Notes: generated from the letters alone by a model not told the origin. A stretch of 64,000 nucleotides of DNA from Macquaria australasica (GCA_005408345.1 SEMN01000222.1:260001-324000); one strand, 5' to 3'. Shown: positions 34,463 through 49,421, counted from the stretch's first letter. Made by a program: numbers and translations.

Positions 34463-35259
34463 GCTTTAGACCACAGACCAGTGTTTGATTTGTGTTCGCT
34501 CTCTACTGCTGGTGGGTATATAACAGTGGACAGTGCCCAGTTACTGATCTCAAGAGAAATGTCATATTTTTGTGGGTGTATTTTGTGTCAAATATAAACA
34601 ATTAACTGTGACAGCTTCTATTGAATAAAATACGAGAGATTAAACTGCCATGTCTTTTCAAGGACCGTCTCAGCACACCAGGTCCCAGTAAACCCCCCAG
34701 ATACCAATTTCTAATTTTGCAGTAGTAGGGTTTGAGCCACCGATTCTGCCACGGTTGGCAAACAACAACTTACACCCACAGGCAACAGTTTAACCATAAA
34801 TTCTGTAAGTGTCAACGCCAGAATATGGTTTTAGTCAGTGCAGCTACCCAGACAGGACCCATGTGTGACTGTAATTCTGAATCAAACCACTTCCTGTTCT
34901 TCACCAAGTTACGTTAACACGTGTTAATTACATCGCTGTTATCGTGACAGACCAGGACTCACAGATGGGTCATTTAACATAACAAGGGAAACCTTGGATT
35001 CAATGAGGTTTTAAGGCTGTAAACCACAGCTTTACACAAGTAAACACACACCTTACACGCGAAGTGTGAAGGCTATTGTTGGCAAACCAGCTAAGCTAAC
35101 GCCCGTAACTGAGTGCGGGGTGATAATTTTGTTTTATGATAAACAAACGAGCTTTGTGCCGTTTTACCGTTGCGTCGGGCTGCTCATCTCCGTTGCTGAC
35201 CTGTAGTTCAACACTTCCACGGGGCCTACTGGCAACAGAAAAATCCACGGAGTGGTGTT

Positions 35260-36310
35260 GGTTTACATACCGACGAGAGCCGCTCAAACCCCAACATCCC
35301 AGCTGATCAGCTGCCGCGACAAAGTTGGAGGAACGAGGATCCTGTTGAACCGAGCGAGACCAGGCGACGCTGCCCGGTCGAGCTAACGGTAACGGTTAGT
35401 TGGCAGCAGGTGAGGTCTAAAAGTTCGGGATTAAAACTTAAAACTCCCAACCACCCAGTCGGTTCGCGGAGCTGGCGAGCAAAAGCTAAACGTTTAGCAC
35501 GGACCAACTTCCAAGCGAGCGTTACTCGACCTAGCTCGCGGTTTAGGTGGGCTAACCGTAGGCTCCCGGGGCCACATACAAACGTTACAACATTAACGCG
35601 TGAGACTGCAGACTGTTGCACCCATGAAATTCACATATTATCTTAAAGTACACTACAATCTAACCGGGCCAGTTTTCTTTTTTTTTTCCCCTTCTTCTTG
35701 TGATCGACTAGTCGGCTAACGTCGCCTTCGCTCGTTCTTCCCGGCTCGTTTTCCCGTTACCGGTTACCTGCATCGTGCGGAACAGAATCGTGGCGGTTTC
35801 GGACGTTGGCTCCTCTGGCCGCGTTAGCTCGCCAACACCGGGTACGTGTTAGCCAAACTAGCTCGACAACTGACACGGACACGTCCACCAATAATGCATA
35901 TAAACGATGGATGGGAATCGCTACCAACATTGTGTTTCGCCGAGGTTTACATTTCAACCGCTGCGCGCACGCACAGGCAGCATAGCGGCGGTTGGTAACC
36001 AGTTAGCAGCATAACGGCGGTTGGTAACCAGTTAGCAGCCGCGGCTAGCCGCAGCAGCCCGACGCCAGCTAGCCGAGCTAGCCGATTGTTCCGCGCATAA
36101 CTTTGCCGATGTATTTGTGTACTTCCAACAATGCCGGTCATAGACATTTTTTGGTGGGCTAACGAACTGAGGTTTTGTCGCTTGCCGTGCTACAAGCACC
36201 GAGCTGGAGGCACACTCCTAAATAGCGTTTGTAGCTCAAGAATTACACATACCTCACTTCCGTACATTTGCAGCACGCTCGGCCGCAGCCATGTTTTCAA
36301 TCCAGTCTAC
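35260..36310 (-). promoter_or_regulatory. zzz3: zzz3 promoter and non-coding first exon region
   Basis: A GC-rich, CpG-containing block. On the minus strand AACATGGCTGCGGCC (36281-36295) resembles a YY1 site as found at many start sites, and CGGAAGTGAG (36253-36262) holds an ETS core directly before a strong donor (GTGAG|GTATGT, exon end 36253). A first exon of about 36253-36310 is proposed. Two further minus-strand donors (exon ends 35768 and 35271) may mark alternative first or second non-coding exons. Transcript evidence is lacking. Confidence 0.5.
35977..36034. repeat. 29-bp tandem duplication in the zzz3 promoter region
   Basis: Two adjacent 29-bp units (35977-36005 and 36006-36034) differ at one base. 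Each holds GGTTGGTAACC, a near-palindrome. Confidence 0.9.
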
Positions 36311-36734
36311 TAGTCGGGGTGTGTGAGCCGACTCAGCCGCGCTCGTCAAAATGCAACACTATACTGTACATTTTCGCCCCTGCCAAGAGTGCAATCGGTC
36401 ACACACTCTCCGGGTCACCTCGCTTAACTGATGACCGTTCATTGACACTTTTTTTTTTTTTTTTTTAATGATGGACAATACACAGCATGGTTGTCTTTTC
36501 TTTTCTAAATTTACCCCTCGTTTCTCATCTAACAACCGCTCTACCCAACAGAAATCAGCAAGCGGTGACAAAATCAAGGCGACCACAACGTCCAGCATGT
36601 TTTCATCAAGTTTTAATAGTGTCAGCCAGCAAAACTCAGGATGGATCTTACTGACGTCCTTATGCGAACACTTGCAGTACAGCTTTGTGTTTACCCCCCA
36701 TCAGCCAACACTTAAGCAACACCATGCCCATACA

Positions 36735-37645
36735 CAAAAACAATGCCTTTAATTAATTAATTAGATCGCTGATGATGCTGATTACATACTGCAATGTGCT
36801 TTCTGTAGCTGTGCAATTTAGTGAAGATAGATCCAGTTTGTGATTTGCGTGCACATTTTATGAGCAGCTTTGCATTTACATGCAGTTACACGTGATGTTA
36901 AACTGGGATTGAGTGTTAAAGCATGCATTCTTAACAGACTCTGCTTGCCACATAATTTCTACAAAAAAATCTATAAACATCACATTAAATCACTCCCTTC
37001 AGTGATAAATAACCAAGTGCTGAATCTTGACCAACATACTATCAGTACTGGTACATTCAAATACAAACCAGACATTTGCATGAGCATGCCAATTTGTACA
37101 TCTACAGTACAGTGCAAAACACAAAATTAATTCCTGAGACTACTCAGTAATTAGTCCCTTCATAACCTTGTGATTTTCAACACTTTGTGTGTCACATTTT
37201 GCTCTCCTTACCAATAATTGGACAATATTCTCTTCTCTACAGGAAAAATGTGTGATGTATCTACAGCCAGATGTATTGTGATTCATCAATATCAGCAACA
37301 CATGACACATGGACATACAGCATGTGCTCATTTGGTCAAGAAAAAAAAGAAATATGGCATTCAGTGGAATTTTTAGCTGCACATAATTTAAATGCTCGGT
37401 TCTGAAAACAACCTAACACATGAATACTACAGTGCTAATAAAAATTTAAGAGCTCTTTATACAGATTTGTACAACATGACAAACCTTTTTCCGACATGTT
37501 AATTCCCTCTGTCAGCTGTTAAAGGCTGTCATGTAGCGGTAAAGATGAGGTCCTTTGCTTGAATGCTTTTGAAATAAAAGTCAAGTGCAAAATAAAAGGC
37601 TTTTCATTTCTTAAATGTTTTGTTGTTTTCTGCCCGAGTGCTTGA
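36735..37645 (-). other. usp33: usp33 3' untranslated region (end approximate)
   Basis: It follows the usp33 stop at 37646-37648. No AATAAA was found on the minus strand. The variant ATTAAA at 36748-36753 is the best signal seen, giving a 3'UTR of about 0.9 kb that ends about 0.4 kb upstream of the proposed zzz3 start site. Confidence 0.4.
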
Positions 37646-37803
37646 TTAAACAGAGCGCGTCTCCACCTCGATCTTCTCCTCCGACTGCGATGATTCAGAT
37701 TCCTGGTGGCTGATGTTTGGCCGAACCGTCACAAGTGGACCGCCGCCGTAGATAGAGTGGAGGAAGTTCCACGTCTCTTCGGAGATCTGCCCCGAGTCAG
37801 CTC
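37646..37803 (-). CDS. usp33: usp33 last coding exon
   Basis: Encodes [20 protein letters not shown] and the acidic tail ending KIEVETRSV, stop TAA at 37646-37648. Acceptor CCTGCAG, split glycine codon. Confidence 0.94.
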
Positions 37804-40800
37804 CTGCAGGGTTAGTGCAAACACGCACACACACAGATTTAAATATCACTAATATCTGCACAGCTCAAGATGCTACTACAATCCAAGCTTATTACAAGCT
37901 GTTGTAACAAAAAGGATTTTTTCTTTCCAGGATTTTATTTATCCATCCTGATTTGACTTATTTTATGCTTCTTACCATACCTGAACAAAGATTCAAAACA
38001 ACATCTTTCTACAGCATAAAGATAGAGAAATAATAATACAATGGCAATAATAATAATAATAAAAGTTAGTACCTTGTCTGAGTGTTAAATGGCCGTTCTT
38101 GTTTACTGTAATCTTGGAATTATCAATGGCTCCCGGCAGATCTTAAACAGGAAGAAAGACAATTAGATGTCATAATTATATACAGCAGTATTATGCATGC
38201 CTCTTTTTCAGAGATATATTCTCAATTCTAATTGTTTCAAAGAGCAATGATGTTAAAATGTCAAATGTTTTTGTCACACTATGAAAAGCAATTTCTGCTC
38301 CCCACTTGCTACAGAGAAACAACAAATATTAGAGGAGCAGAAGTCAGAGAGAAAAAGACATTTGCAGCCGTGCCAGATGTAAGCTGTTATAAATAGATAT
38401 GACAATACAAAGCAAGGGAAGCTAAAAAAAAATGAGAACGAGTGCAAGAAACTGAAATATATTTTGACACTTCATTTTGCTGTAGCAGGAGGAAAACTTG
38501 ACTCGGGGGACTAAAGCAAACTCTTTGAAGATAAATCAAGAGAAGAAATGGGACTTCACACTTACACACATGAGCAGCTTTTGGTAACAAGAGAATTAGG
38601 ATGTCCCATATAAAACAATGTATTTGCCATCTTCTCCTATCCATATAAATGTATAGACCTGACATATGCCATTTGTTTTAAAAGAGAAATTTACATCAAG
38701 CTAAATAACAAAAAAACACAGCAGCTTTTCTATCACCAGATATCAGATATTAGGCACGACTGTCAAGTGGGAAACATTTAGCCTTTTAATCAGACATTTA
38801 AACAGGACTGGGGGTGGAAAGGCAAGACTCCTGTCCAATTACCATTGTCTTTTCCTTTGACAAAGCCCTCCCACTCACGAAACCACTGCATACTGATGCA
38901 GTATATGACCACTGGAGACTCCTCCTCCTGGAACGCCTTGTTCAGCTACAGAGCAGAGGGAGGAGAGGGAGAGAGGAAATGGGGGAGGAGTGAGCAGTAG
39001 AGACAAGAGGGAGGGGATGGGGACGAGAAACAGGAGATGAGGGGGGTGAGAGAAAAAAATTAAGTGAGGATGAAAGGAGTGAGAGGAGAGGAGATGGAAA
39101 ACCTAATCAATTCTCTCTGGTAGATATTCCAATTAGAAGACAGTCTTAACACGACACTGCACCAATTTCATCTTTCTTGGAAATGACACAATCACTGTTC
39201 CTGTTGTTAGCTTACTGAAGCTCTCTTTCACACACACATCTACATCTCCTTCTGAGCAGCCATTGTGTGAGTGTGCAGACTAAGCAGACAATAGCAGCTG
39301 CATCTGTCCCAAAGCATTAATGATAAGGTTTTCACCAGGCTCACACCTCTCATCTCCCGCCGGGGTGAAGAGCACCAACACATGCAGCCTATCAACTGGT
39401 TGAATAGACAGGAGAATAGGCCTATACACACCCATGAGTACGTGGCTGCACAGACGCTCACTGACACACTATTGCATTATCACTCACGCCAAATTTGACT
39501 GTATCTGGCTAAAGCTCCATCTTCCTTGCTTCCTTCCACAGTCTCTTTTTTCGTACGGTTGAAAGGCTTACCCTGACAAACATGTCCAGCTCTGACTTGC
39601 GCCGTTTCTCCAGTTTTTCTATCTCAATCTGGCACGTGTGGCAAACATACAGGTGGTTGACAGCTGGTCCCCCTCCGTACCTGCAGGGAGCAGACCACAT
39701 TAACTCACACAATACAGTATATACTGCAACTGTGAGTGCACTGAGTAGTGGGAGACCTGAAAGTGTTTACAGTCTCACAGATGGCCTGTCTACTGCGTGT
39801 ACCTGCTGTAAAGGTGATCCCACACGTTCTGTGGCAGCATCACTACCAGGTCATCGATGAATGTTGCCTTGTTGGGTGGCACACCTGATGAAACACATTT
39901 GACACATCCATCAGACGTTAACAGTGTAACATTTTAAAGGTAATGGTTGTGGGTAGAGACATCACACATAATGTACATTTGTTAAGGATCAGTATTGGAA
40001 ACATTGTGACTACTGTTATGTTGAACAGAAGAAGCTAGCAGAGAAATGCACAAATACATCAAAGTCAGTGCTCAAATTGTGTTACCCTTACTATCTAATA
40101 TCCAATTTTTCCCCGTTTTCCTCACCCCATGTCCCTATCACTAGAGAAGGGGTTTCCAACCTGAGGGTCGGGACCCCCCCCCCAAGTGGTCCCAAGATAA
40201 ATCTGAGAGGTCAAGGATTTAAAAAAACAACAACAACAAAAAAACAAACACATTTCTTCTCCACAAAATGGTTAATTTTTCCTGATTCTCTCAACGTTTT
40301 TGCTTTTTCTTGTGAAACATTTGGGATAGTTTCACCTCTTCAAGAAACAGTCATTCTCATATCCACACTAAAGCCATAATTTGTGACTGGGAATCACAAG
40401 TAGACTAATTTTAAGGGTTCACAAGCCAAAATTAAAATTGGTCTTTCCTCATTCTTGAAGCTAGACTACTCTAATCCTGCTCTATTATTACATTTCAGAA
40501 ATTATTTATACAATAAAGCTAAACCTAACTAATCCAAAACCAAAAGAAATTAGTACCCTAAGTTGGGAAAGATCCTGCAGTCTTAGTGCGAACATAGTAG
40601 TGCCTGCTGTTAAATAGATTAAAGTGAACAGTAAAATAATCAAAGTTAAATTGTCATCTTGACCTGGAATTGCCAAGTGAGAAGGATATGAGCAACGGTG
40701 TCCTGCCCCCAGACCTAACATTTATGGTAATCCCACCAGAAATATTAATTTTACTTTTACTCTGTTGATTTATAATGGAAAAAAGAAGAAACAAAAAAAG

Positions 40801-43800
40801 GCTGGCACTAGAACCCAGCAGAACAAATTGTGTATGTGCAGAAAATTAGAGACACTTTACTACAGCAGAAAAACATGTGTGTCAGGATAATATAATGAAC
40901 TGTATAATGAAAGGTGACACTTGAAAGATAGATAAATCTATAATCATAATTATCTTTATTAGTCATTCAGTGTAGTGGGCCATTAAATTCTTTATATTCA
41001 GATTATTTAAAATGTATTATCGGAACATGCTTAAAAAGGAAAGTGAAAATAAACTGAGGCACTCAGATTTGCATTGAAAATAAAACAAGCGGTGCTGCAA
41101 CACAATCATGGTTTCACTGCACTGATGTTATCTTTACTTACGTGCCTGACTAGACAGCTATTATGTGCTGGTAGCCACAAAGGAGGAGAAACAACCTGCA
41201 GGTGCTTATTTACAGAATGAAGCACATTCTCCGAATCGACTGTATTCTAACAGCTTTATCATACATTTTCATTTTTTTCCCTACTTAATTTCTAATCCAT
41301 CATTTCCAGTGCTCCCTGAATAGAGGGATGAAAAGAACGGAGCCTGACTGGCACAAACCCCTTTTAGAATCTTCCCCTCTTCTCTACTAAAACGAGAAAG
41401 AAGGATCATCTGCACAAAGACAAGTAAAACCCCCTTTTGAAGTCTGCTATGTTGTGAAGGGAATACTCTCCGGTCTTTGTCAAAGTCAAAAATCCACGGC
41501 AAGGATGAAAGCAAAAGCTGTGTTGGGAGAGGGCAGAGCACAATTTTTTCTGCTTAATTCTTGTGCACGGAACAAGAAAAAGGATTCCTGTTCAGGGACA
41601 CTCTGACCTCTGAGTGGTTTCAGTACGACAATGACGCAGTCATACGCACCTCCATGCAAACACAGGAAGTCGTCGTTGGAAATGGGCCCCGGCTCGGCAA
41701 AGGTCTTGAACTTGTTAAGCCACTGACGGGAGATGTAGAACTGCAGGAGGCTGGGCTCCATCATGTTGAATAAACCTGACACCCTCCTACGTTCTTTCAG
41801 TGCATCCTCGTTGCTCTTTCTGTGACAGAAAACATTAATGACCACAGATTAATCACCACTGCAACCGAGTAATCAAAAGTAAGATGCAAATTATGAATAT
41901 CAAAGCAGCACAGTGAATCTTAAAATGTTAGAGTCTTGTGTGTTGGCTTACTTATAGAAGAGCACATAAGCCTCAGCATTCTGGACACAGGATTCAGACA
42001 CCTCGGTCACACTTTGGTCATCAAATTCATACCACAGATTGTTGACATCATTCCTGCAGTATGCTATGTAGTGGCCACCTGGGATCAGACAGGGGAATGT
42101 GTTAGAGCAGGATTCATGAACCTAACAAGTACATGTGAAATCTTTCTGCAGGCTAATGAATGCAGGACACTCCTCTTTGTGCCAGCTGGAGGCAGATGCC
42201 TCAGTCTGAGCAGAAAGAGGAGTGACTCTGCCCACTCACTGCTGGCAGTGCCGTGGTGACAGATGACTGACAGCAGGTCATAGTTGGAGGTCTGGGCGGA
42301 GCTGTCTTTGGCCAGAAAAGGCTGCAGGTCCAGGCCCTCGAGAGGGAAGGAGACGTGGGTGCCTATCTTGGTGGAGAACATTAGTTCGTGTCTGAAGCGC
42401 TTCAAGTGGATACACAGGATCTGGAGCAGAGGAACGCACAAAGACGTTTTATTGTAGAAATCCGGTGTGTGAAGACATTAGGGAAAAAAAGATTTTGGTT
42501 TCTTCATGACATGAAGTACTAGAGATGTCTGTATACCTCTGGCAAACTTTGCATTTTACAAAATTTGACTCCGTTTCGTAATCTAAGAGGAAAAAAGATG
42601 AAGAAGATAGGCAATCATTACAGTTCCAGACTTTTTTTTCTCTGTTTTTGTTCATGTGAAATCCAGTTCAGTATTCAGCAAAGTCACTCAGAATGAGGCA
42701 CTCACTTCTTGCATTTTTCACAGCTGTACATGTTGTCTCCTAGAAAACAACAAACACAGTTACTGAGACATCAATCTTAATGTTTGTGCTGGTAGAACAG
42801 ATTTACGCCCACATGCTTACCCTTCAGTTCATCTCTGGCAAAGAAAGCTGCAAGACAATCTTGTAGCGTAACCACTGGACCCCAGAACCAACTGAGAATA
42901 GAAACAAACAGAGGGGTGAATTTTTAGAACAAAAAGAGCATAGTGTCACTAATGCTCCATGTGAAGAATGTAATAGTGCACATATTAATAACACACCTCT
43001 TGATGTATTCCATGACAAATGCTATCCAGCCCTGCGGTGCATAAGCTTCCCCGCAGGAGCCGGCTTTAACCAGGGAGGTCTGGTGGGTGGAGGAGTGGAG
43101 CTTGGCCAGGTCTTCCTTCCCTGGGATGGGCAACGAGATATCCTGGAAGTTCTCCAGGGTCACAGACACCTAACAGCAAGAGGACACAGACACTGAAGCT
43201 TAATCTTCTTTTCAATCCTGATTTTTTTTAACATGGTTTTGTCAAGAACTGTCACTTTGTAGCAGAATACTATTCTTATTAACAACATTACATTTTTAGG
43301 ACCTTGAACACATGAAACAATGTCCCGTTCTTCAGTGCTCCCCTGTTACTGTCCCCCTCACCCTCTCAGCAATCCCATTATCTCAATAAAGAACAAAAAC
43401 AATTGTAGACAATAACCCGATCGCAGGTGAGGCACTGAACCGAGCTGACAATGGTCCCATCGAATACATCTGAGATGACACTGCGGTATTTCTTCTGACG
43501 CCTATGCTTTGGTGGGGAGAATGTGGTCACTGCTGTGGGAAGGCAGACACACAGAGAGAGAGAGAAATGTGAGAATAGCACTTTACAGTATGTCAGCAAA
43601 GACAGACACAGGATATGAGTACCTTCCTAAAAACCCTGACTTTTTAAGCTTTTAATTTGGATATGACTGCCTCTGATTATGCGGAAGTACCTTTCTTGTG
43701 TGCAGGGTTTAGGCTGGGCCAGCCTGAGGCAGCTTTGGGCGGGCTGCTGGACATTTTGGGAATGTGTCCCTCCATTGGGACTGGACTCTGTGGTCTTGTG

Positions 43801-46800
43801 GTGTTGGACAATTGGATGTCTGGGAAGGAATCTGGTGGAGAGCAGGCCAAATATAAGAGAGTTTCAATACTGTAAATTTGATGGTGAATATCAAAAAGTC
43901 AGGTATATAATCAATAAAACACGTCTCTTCTCCGTAATTACCTGATGTTCTGCCTTGAACCTTAATGGCCCCCTGGCTGCTGATAATGGGCATGGTTTCA
44001 GTGGTGGTGTCAACATCTTTGTCCATGTCCACTCCAGTGCTTCCACCCATGACACCATTAACTCCGGAGCGGTAAAAGTCATTAATCATGTTCTTCTCCT
44101 TCTGCCACTCCCTGTTGGCCTGGATCTCATCTTGCTCAGGAATCAGCATCTCGGCCTCGTTGGTGACGTCCATCAGCACATTCCCGCCCTGCACCTCATT
44201 ATCGGCCCGCTCGCTGCTGCCGCAGGACTCGCATGACTGGAAATCATTGTCCGACTGACTGTGGTTGTCCTCCTCATGGCCGTCGTCCACGGTGATGCCG
44301 TTGGATTGGTCGTAGGGCTCAGGCAACGGCTCCTTCAGCTCCTCGTGAAGTTGATCCATCAAGCAGCGCAGAAACTCCTGGGAGTCCTGGAGGCCGAGTG
44401 GGAATAATCACAAGAAATGTTATTTGAGGTAGCAAATTAGTTCTAGCTGGGAAAATGTTAGTTCTTTGCAGCTATTTTGGTCACAGTAGTCTGTGAAAAA
44501 AATGTTAATTTCCTCTCCCTGAAAAGAACATGGAAATATAACGGAGCACTAATTCTTCCTAAATATAATCGAGTTTGACACACAGCAAAGCTTTCCCAAA
44601 GCTAATTTTCTTTTTCCAAATTACAAACAACAACCACTTCACCTCCTTGTTTATCCCAATTCTGCATCACACAGTCTGAAACCCAATGCTCATGCATGTG
44701 CAATCAAACTTAATGAACCTCAGACATCCAATCTCCCTCTCAAGCCAAATGAACTCTCCTCTCCCAGGACCTGGAATGTTAACTTCATTCATAGCAATGC
44801 TAATTCCAAGGCTCTGTGGCCCAGCATGGCGTGAAAAATGAATATTCCTCGGCTAACTCCTCTGAACAAACACTGGCAAGCCAAAAGGAAACAGGCCCTT
44901 TTATCATTTCACCACTCAGGCTTATAAATGCTCTATTTACAGACACTGGACAAAGACAAGACGTGCTACAGTAAAAAGTCTTTTGAAAACCTTTATACCT
45001 ATAACGCATAAATCTTTTCTTTCAAGCACAACCTGGAATCAAATCAAGCAATTTACCTTAAGGTTTAATGTGTCAGAAGAAGAAGAATCAGAATGTCTTA
45101 GTTAGTAATTGCAAGGCAGAGGATTCAGTTTATCTGGCTGAGTAATTTGAGCTGGAGCTAATGTAATTCTGTAAAGGAATGAGCATTGAGGGATATGGAG
45201 TGGAAGAGAAAAGGGAGAGACTGTATAAAATCTGGGACAACTTTATAGTCTGTGTGTCAGACCCATAATAATCCCAGCTCAGCACAAATTCAATCTTAAA
45301 GAGAAAAAGTTTAGTGGCCTATTACTGTATATCACAGTCATTTATTATTAAAAGCAGGGAAAATAATGCATTACCCACACAATAGAAATCCACCCGTTTA
45401 GGTCACAACGGCTGATTACTTTTCAACATATAAATGAAACAAAGTTGCAAACATACTGTTGAATATGTCTCCAACCGAGAAGTGTCTCCATGTTTTATTT
45501 ATATAATGACTGTGTACTTTGTTGCACATTTATTTCACCATCTGCAATGACCCACCTGCTGAGAATATCCTCGAAACATGGGGTTTATGGCTTTGATCCC
45601 CTGGAACAAGTTGGTTGGGACCACGTAGGAGGGTCTGCAATGTGACAAAACACAGCCTGCTTAAGTATTATAAGTACGTTATAATTGTAAGACACGTTAT
45701 AATTGTTGTAAGACACAATATCACAATAACGTCTTGTGTGATGTAGAGTTTGAAATGACAGAAATGTGACTGAATGCTAAATGCTGGGTGTAACAGCAAA
45801 GTTACAGTACTACTGTATCGCTCTGGAGTCATATTCGAAACATGGGAAAATAATGAAAGTGACCACTGATTTATGAAATCAACTGTGGCTTGTGGGCAAG
45901 CTTATTTGCTCTTTTGAGTCAAAGAGGAGTCATCCAAACAACAACAACTAACGGGAGGCAAACACCTACCTGTTCTTGTGCCACAGGTCTGAAACTAGTT
46001 TCTGGTAGCTTTTGCAGAGCGCAGGCTTCTTGTCCGTCCTCACCATGCCGCCACATTCAATAAAGAACTGCGTCAAGGGCGGGCTGCAGTAGAAAGAGGG
46101 ATAAATGTATCATATGTGAGCACACAGCAAGCTTTTACTGGATATCTGCCCCTTGACAGATTGATTACTATTACCAAAAAGCCTGCAATGCGGTGGCTAA
46201 TTCTCAAAAACCTCCATATAATCCTCAATAAATCCAAGATATAATTCAGAGAGGTACAAGATAATGTAATGTTAATATAATATGTTATGTTTGCAAATAT
46301 TTCCAATACCTTAAGATCTGCAAATCCTCTTAGGTTTAGTATGTTGTTGCTATTACATTCATATAGGTCACACAAAGCAGAAAATGACAAACAGGAGAAG
46401 TTCTGCCTGTATTTTTGATTCATTTCGTTTCATTAAAGTCACTTGTAGAGCAATATCACAAATTCCCAGAGGTACTGTCTCATGAAAGAAAACTCCACAT
46501 GCAAGCTGAAAGTTGAAGGACATCGGAAATAGCTGAAAAGAAAAACAGCTGAGGGGATTTCATTTGATGGATACGGAGTGGACAGGGATTTTGCAAGAGA
46601 CAAACTACAGAATGAATAAGGCATGGAGTGTTCCCTTCCCTTAGCAGGAGAAAAGTCCTTCGAACTGAATAATGACCCGACAGCAACTGAAAGAAGCAGC
46701 GCTCACACAAACAGACATCAAAAGGAAAGTTTCAGAAAAGGTCCCTCCTTCCGCAGCTGCGTGACTCAGTCGCTCCTATTTTTGGAATGTGATTTAGATT

Positions 46801-49421
46801 GCAAATTTTGACCCACATTTTTTCCCCATTTTGACTTGTATCCAGACTAGGCATCATCGGTTTAATTTAAAAATGTACCAGCCCCTGGGGTAGATAGTGT
46901 TAGAAAGAAGAAAAAGGGTTTCCTGTGCTTTGCTGTTCCATGAAAAGTAAAATAAAAAGTAAGAGGTAGAAAGTAAGTAGTAACACAGCCACAGGCTCTG
47001 CAGTGGAGCCCTAATTTAAGTGACCACACCAACAATCCGATCATAAAGAATGAATCAGAAGGGTTGGAAATTCAATAAACAATAAAAAAAAAAAATGCAG
47101 CAGACTGGGAGAGAAACAGCAAAGAGAGACATAAAACACATGCTGGGAGAAGAAAAGAAGGAGAGGAGGAGAAAGGACACGAGATTAGGAAAGAGTTGGT
47201 GTTCATTTGTAACAGAAGACCCTACAGGGAGCTACAAAAGGCCATTTCTGCCGTCTCAAATGGTGCACTGCAGCAATTTTCACTCAGCCGCCACTCTCCC
47301 ATATGAGCATATCCACGGCCGTTTTTTCACAGTCAACAAGAACCAGGCAGGCAGTGAATAAAACAGCAAAGGGCTACTGAAAAGAAGCGTGTCAAACATG
47401 TGAGAAGTGAGTGGGAAGGGGCGATGTCAGAGAGGTGATGTGGGGTAGACAGGTAGATGCGTGGACAGAAGGCAGGTAAACAGAGGTCTCACCAGTTGGA
47501 CAGGGCCTGGAGGGCAGCGTTCATGTAGCAGGTGTTGCCTATGTTCTTCAGCCCCGTCAGGCCTGAGGGAGACAGGACACACCAGGGAAATTAAAACAAG
47601 CCACTCATCAAATGCTTATACATTTTGATGGCAGCCAGAAAGCCTCTACACTGTTATAAAGAACCATTCCATTTCTAAGATTAATATTTCACAACAGGAG
47701 CAAGAAACAGGTAATTTTAATGGATTTTATCACTCCCACTATTATTCTTTGTCATACTTCTAATTGGGGTATAATCATGCAACTTTTGGAATTACAGTTG
47801 CCATAATGTTTTGGGGGATGTAAACGAAAAATATAATGTTGCCATGGGTTCGGCGAGTTACACTGTTGGCTACAACTTGAGCCCCATTTTTTTAGCCTAA
47901 GTTTGTTTAAATTTTGGCACCATTAAAATTATGCCGAATTAGCTATTAGCAGTTCCTGTATGCAATGTACTCATGATTGTACAGACAAGTATCACTGGAT
48001 TACTTTGATACTGAAGAAAACTTAAAAATGTGATTATTTTCTGGAGTTATAATAGCTTTTTTTTCTCTCTATGATTTATAACGTTTATTCGCAGAAATAA
48101 TGATATCCTCAAAAAGTGCAAGTCAAACTGAATCTAAAAACGTGTATCATATCTGTGTGGTCAGATTTGACTGAGTTATGACTACTAACACAGACTATTA
48201 GTCTGACAAAGCTTATTTGCTCCACCTCGTGATCATATGATCTGTATTTGTGACAAAAATAACCAAGGCAGTGACTGGTGCCAATGCCTAGGCTACACCA
48301 CATGAGGTTTAACATAACATATGCCATTTGGTGGTCCCACGGCACTGAGTGAAAACACTATTTGCATTGGTGGCTCCAGTGGGACTGAAGCACTCAGCAC
48401 TGAAGTGTTAGTGCTAGGCTCAACTTACTGAGCTACACAGGAGTGGCCTGTAGTCCTGCTTTAGGGAACATGCGTGGCTGTCTGTTGCCTATAGCTTTGG
48501 CGGCGTGTAGTCGGCCCTTATCAGCGGCTGTATATGACAAAACTGTTTCAGATTCGCAGTTGTGTGCAAATCGTTGGCTAGATTGTTTTGCTTGTCTTTT
48601 GAATGATGTTTTGGATGTTGGCTTTAGTCTTTGTGGTGTGTACAACGTTTAAAAGACTTGAGGCAGAGTGAGGCAACACATCAGTTGGTGTTCATCAGCC
48701 CTGGTACTTTGAAGTCTGCTCGTCTTGTCTGACCCATTTACTGGTCTTATTAATTCAAACCATAACCTGTGCTTTGAACTAAACCAACTGCTGATTACTG
48801 AGCTCCTGTGTTTGAGGTTTAACCTCAGATCATCCATGCATTAACAGCTGATAACAGTTAATTAAATTTTAGTCAGCTCACTGACTTCAAAAGTTTATGA
48901 TTTTAATTATTAAAATGATAATCTGGGCAAGAAACATGCATCTACTTCAGCAGCACTGTAACTGTAGATTAGAAAATTTTGACTGCATTTAGGTAGCCTT
49001 CATTTGCAACATTTAGACATGTTTTTGTTGACCTTGTAGCTGATACTTGTGGGAACAACTAGCTTTGTGTTAACACAGCATTTCTGCGATTGAACTGTGA
49101 TAAACAGTGTCTCTAGTGATAGATGTACAGTTTTATTTGCCTCTCGACCATTACGCAATATGTGAGTGGACTGTATAAACATTATTGTCAGATTTCTGTC
49201 AATATAACATAAGGAGTCAAACTACTTGTAATACATTATTTTGACTTCATAAAATTAACAAAATTATTTGTGTCATTAATTTTGGGGTGAGCTGACCTCT
49301 GGTACGCAGGTCATCCTCCTCCTCTGTCTCCATGTCCAGGTCTTCACAGCCTCCATTAGGGGGCACTCTCAGAGAGGTTGGGCTCCCAGGGGCCCTGCTG
49401 TTATCCTGGAGCGAACAGCAC

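Larger units (their letters stand above)
31249..36252 (-). other. zzz3: zzz3 5' intron(s)
   Basis: About 5 kb between the first coding exon and the proposed first non-coding exon. It carries a MITE copy (34180-34462). The last 1 kb is GC-richer and holds alternative minus-strand donors CGTCG|GTATGT (exon end 35271) and GCAG|GTAACC (exon end 35768). A plus-strand reading of 168 codons at 31451-31957 shows no family pattern and was not called. Confidence 0.6.
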
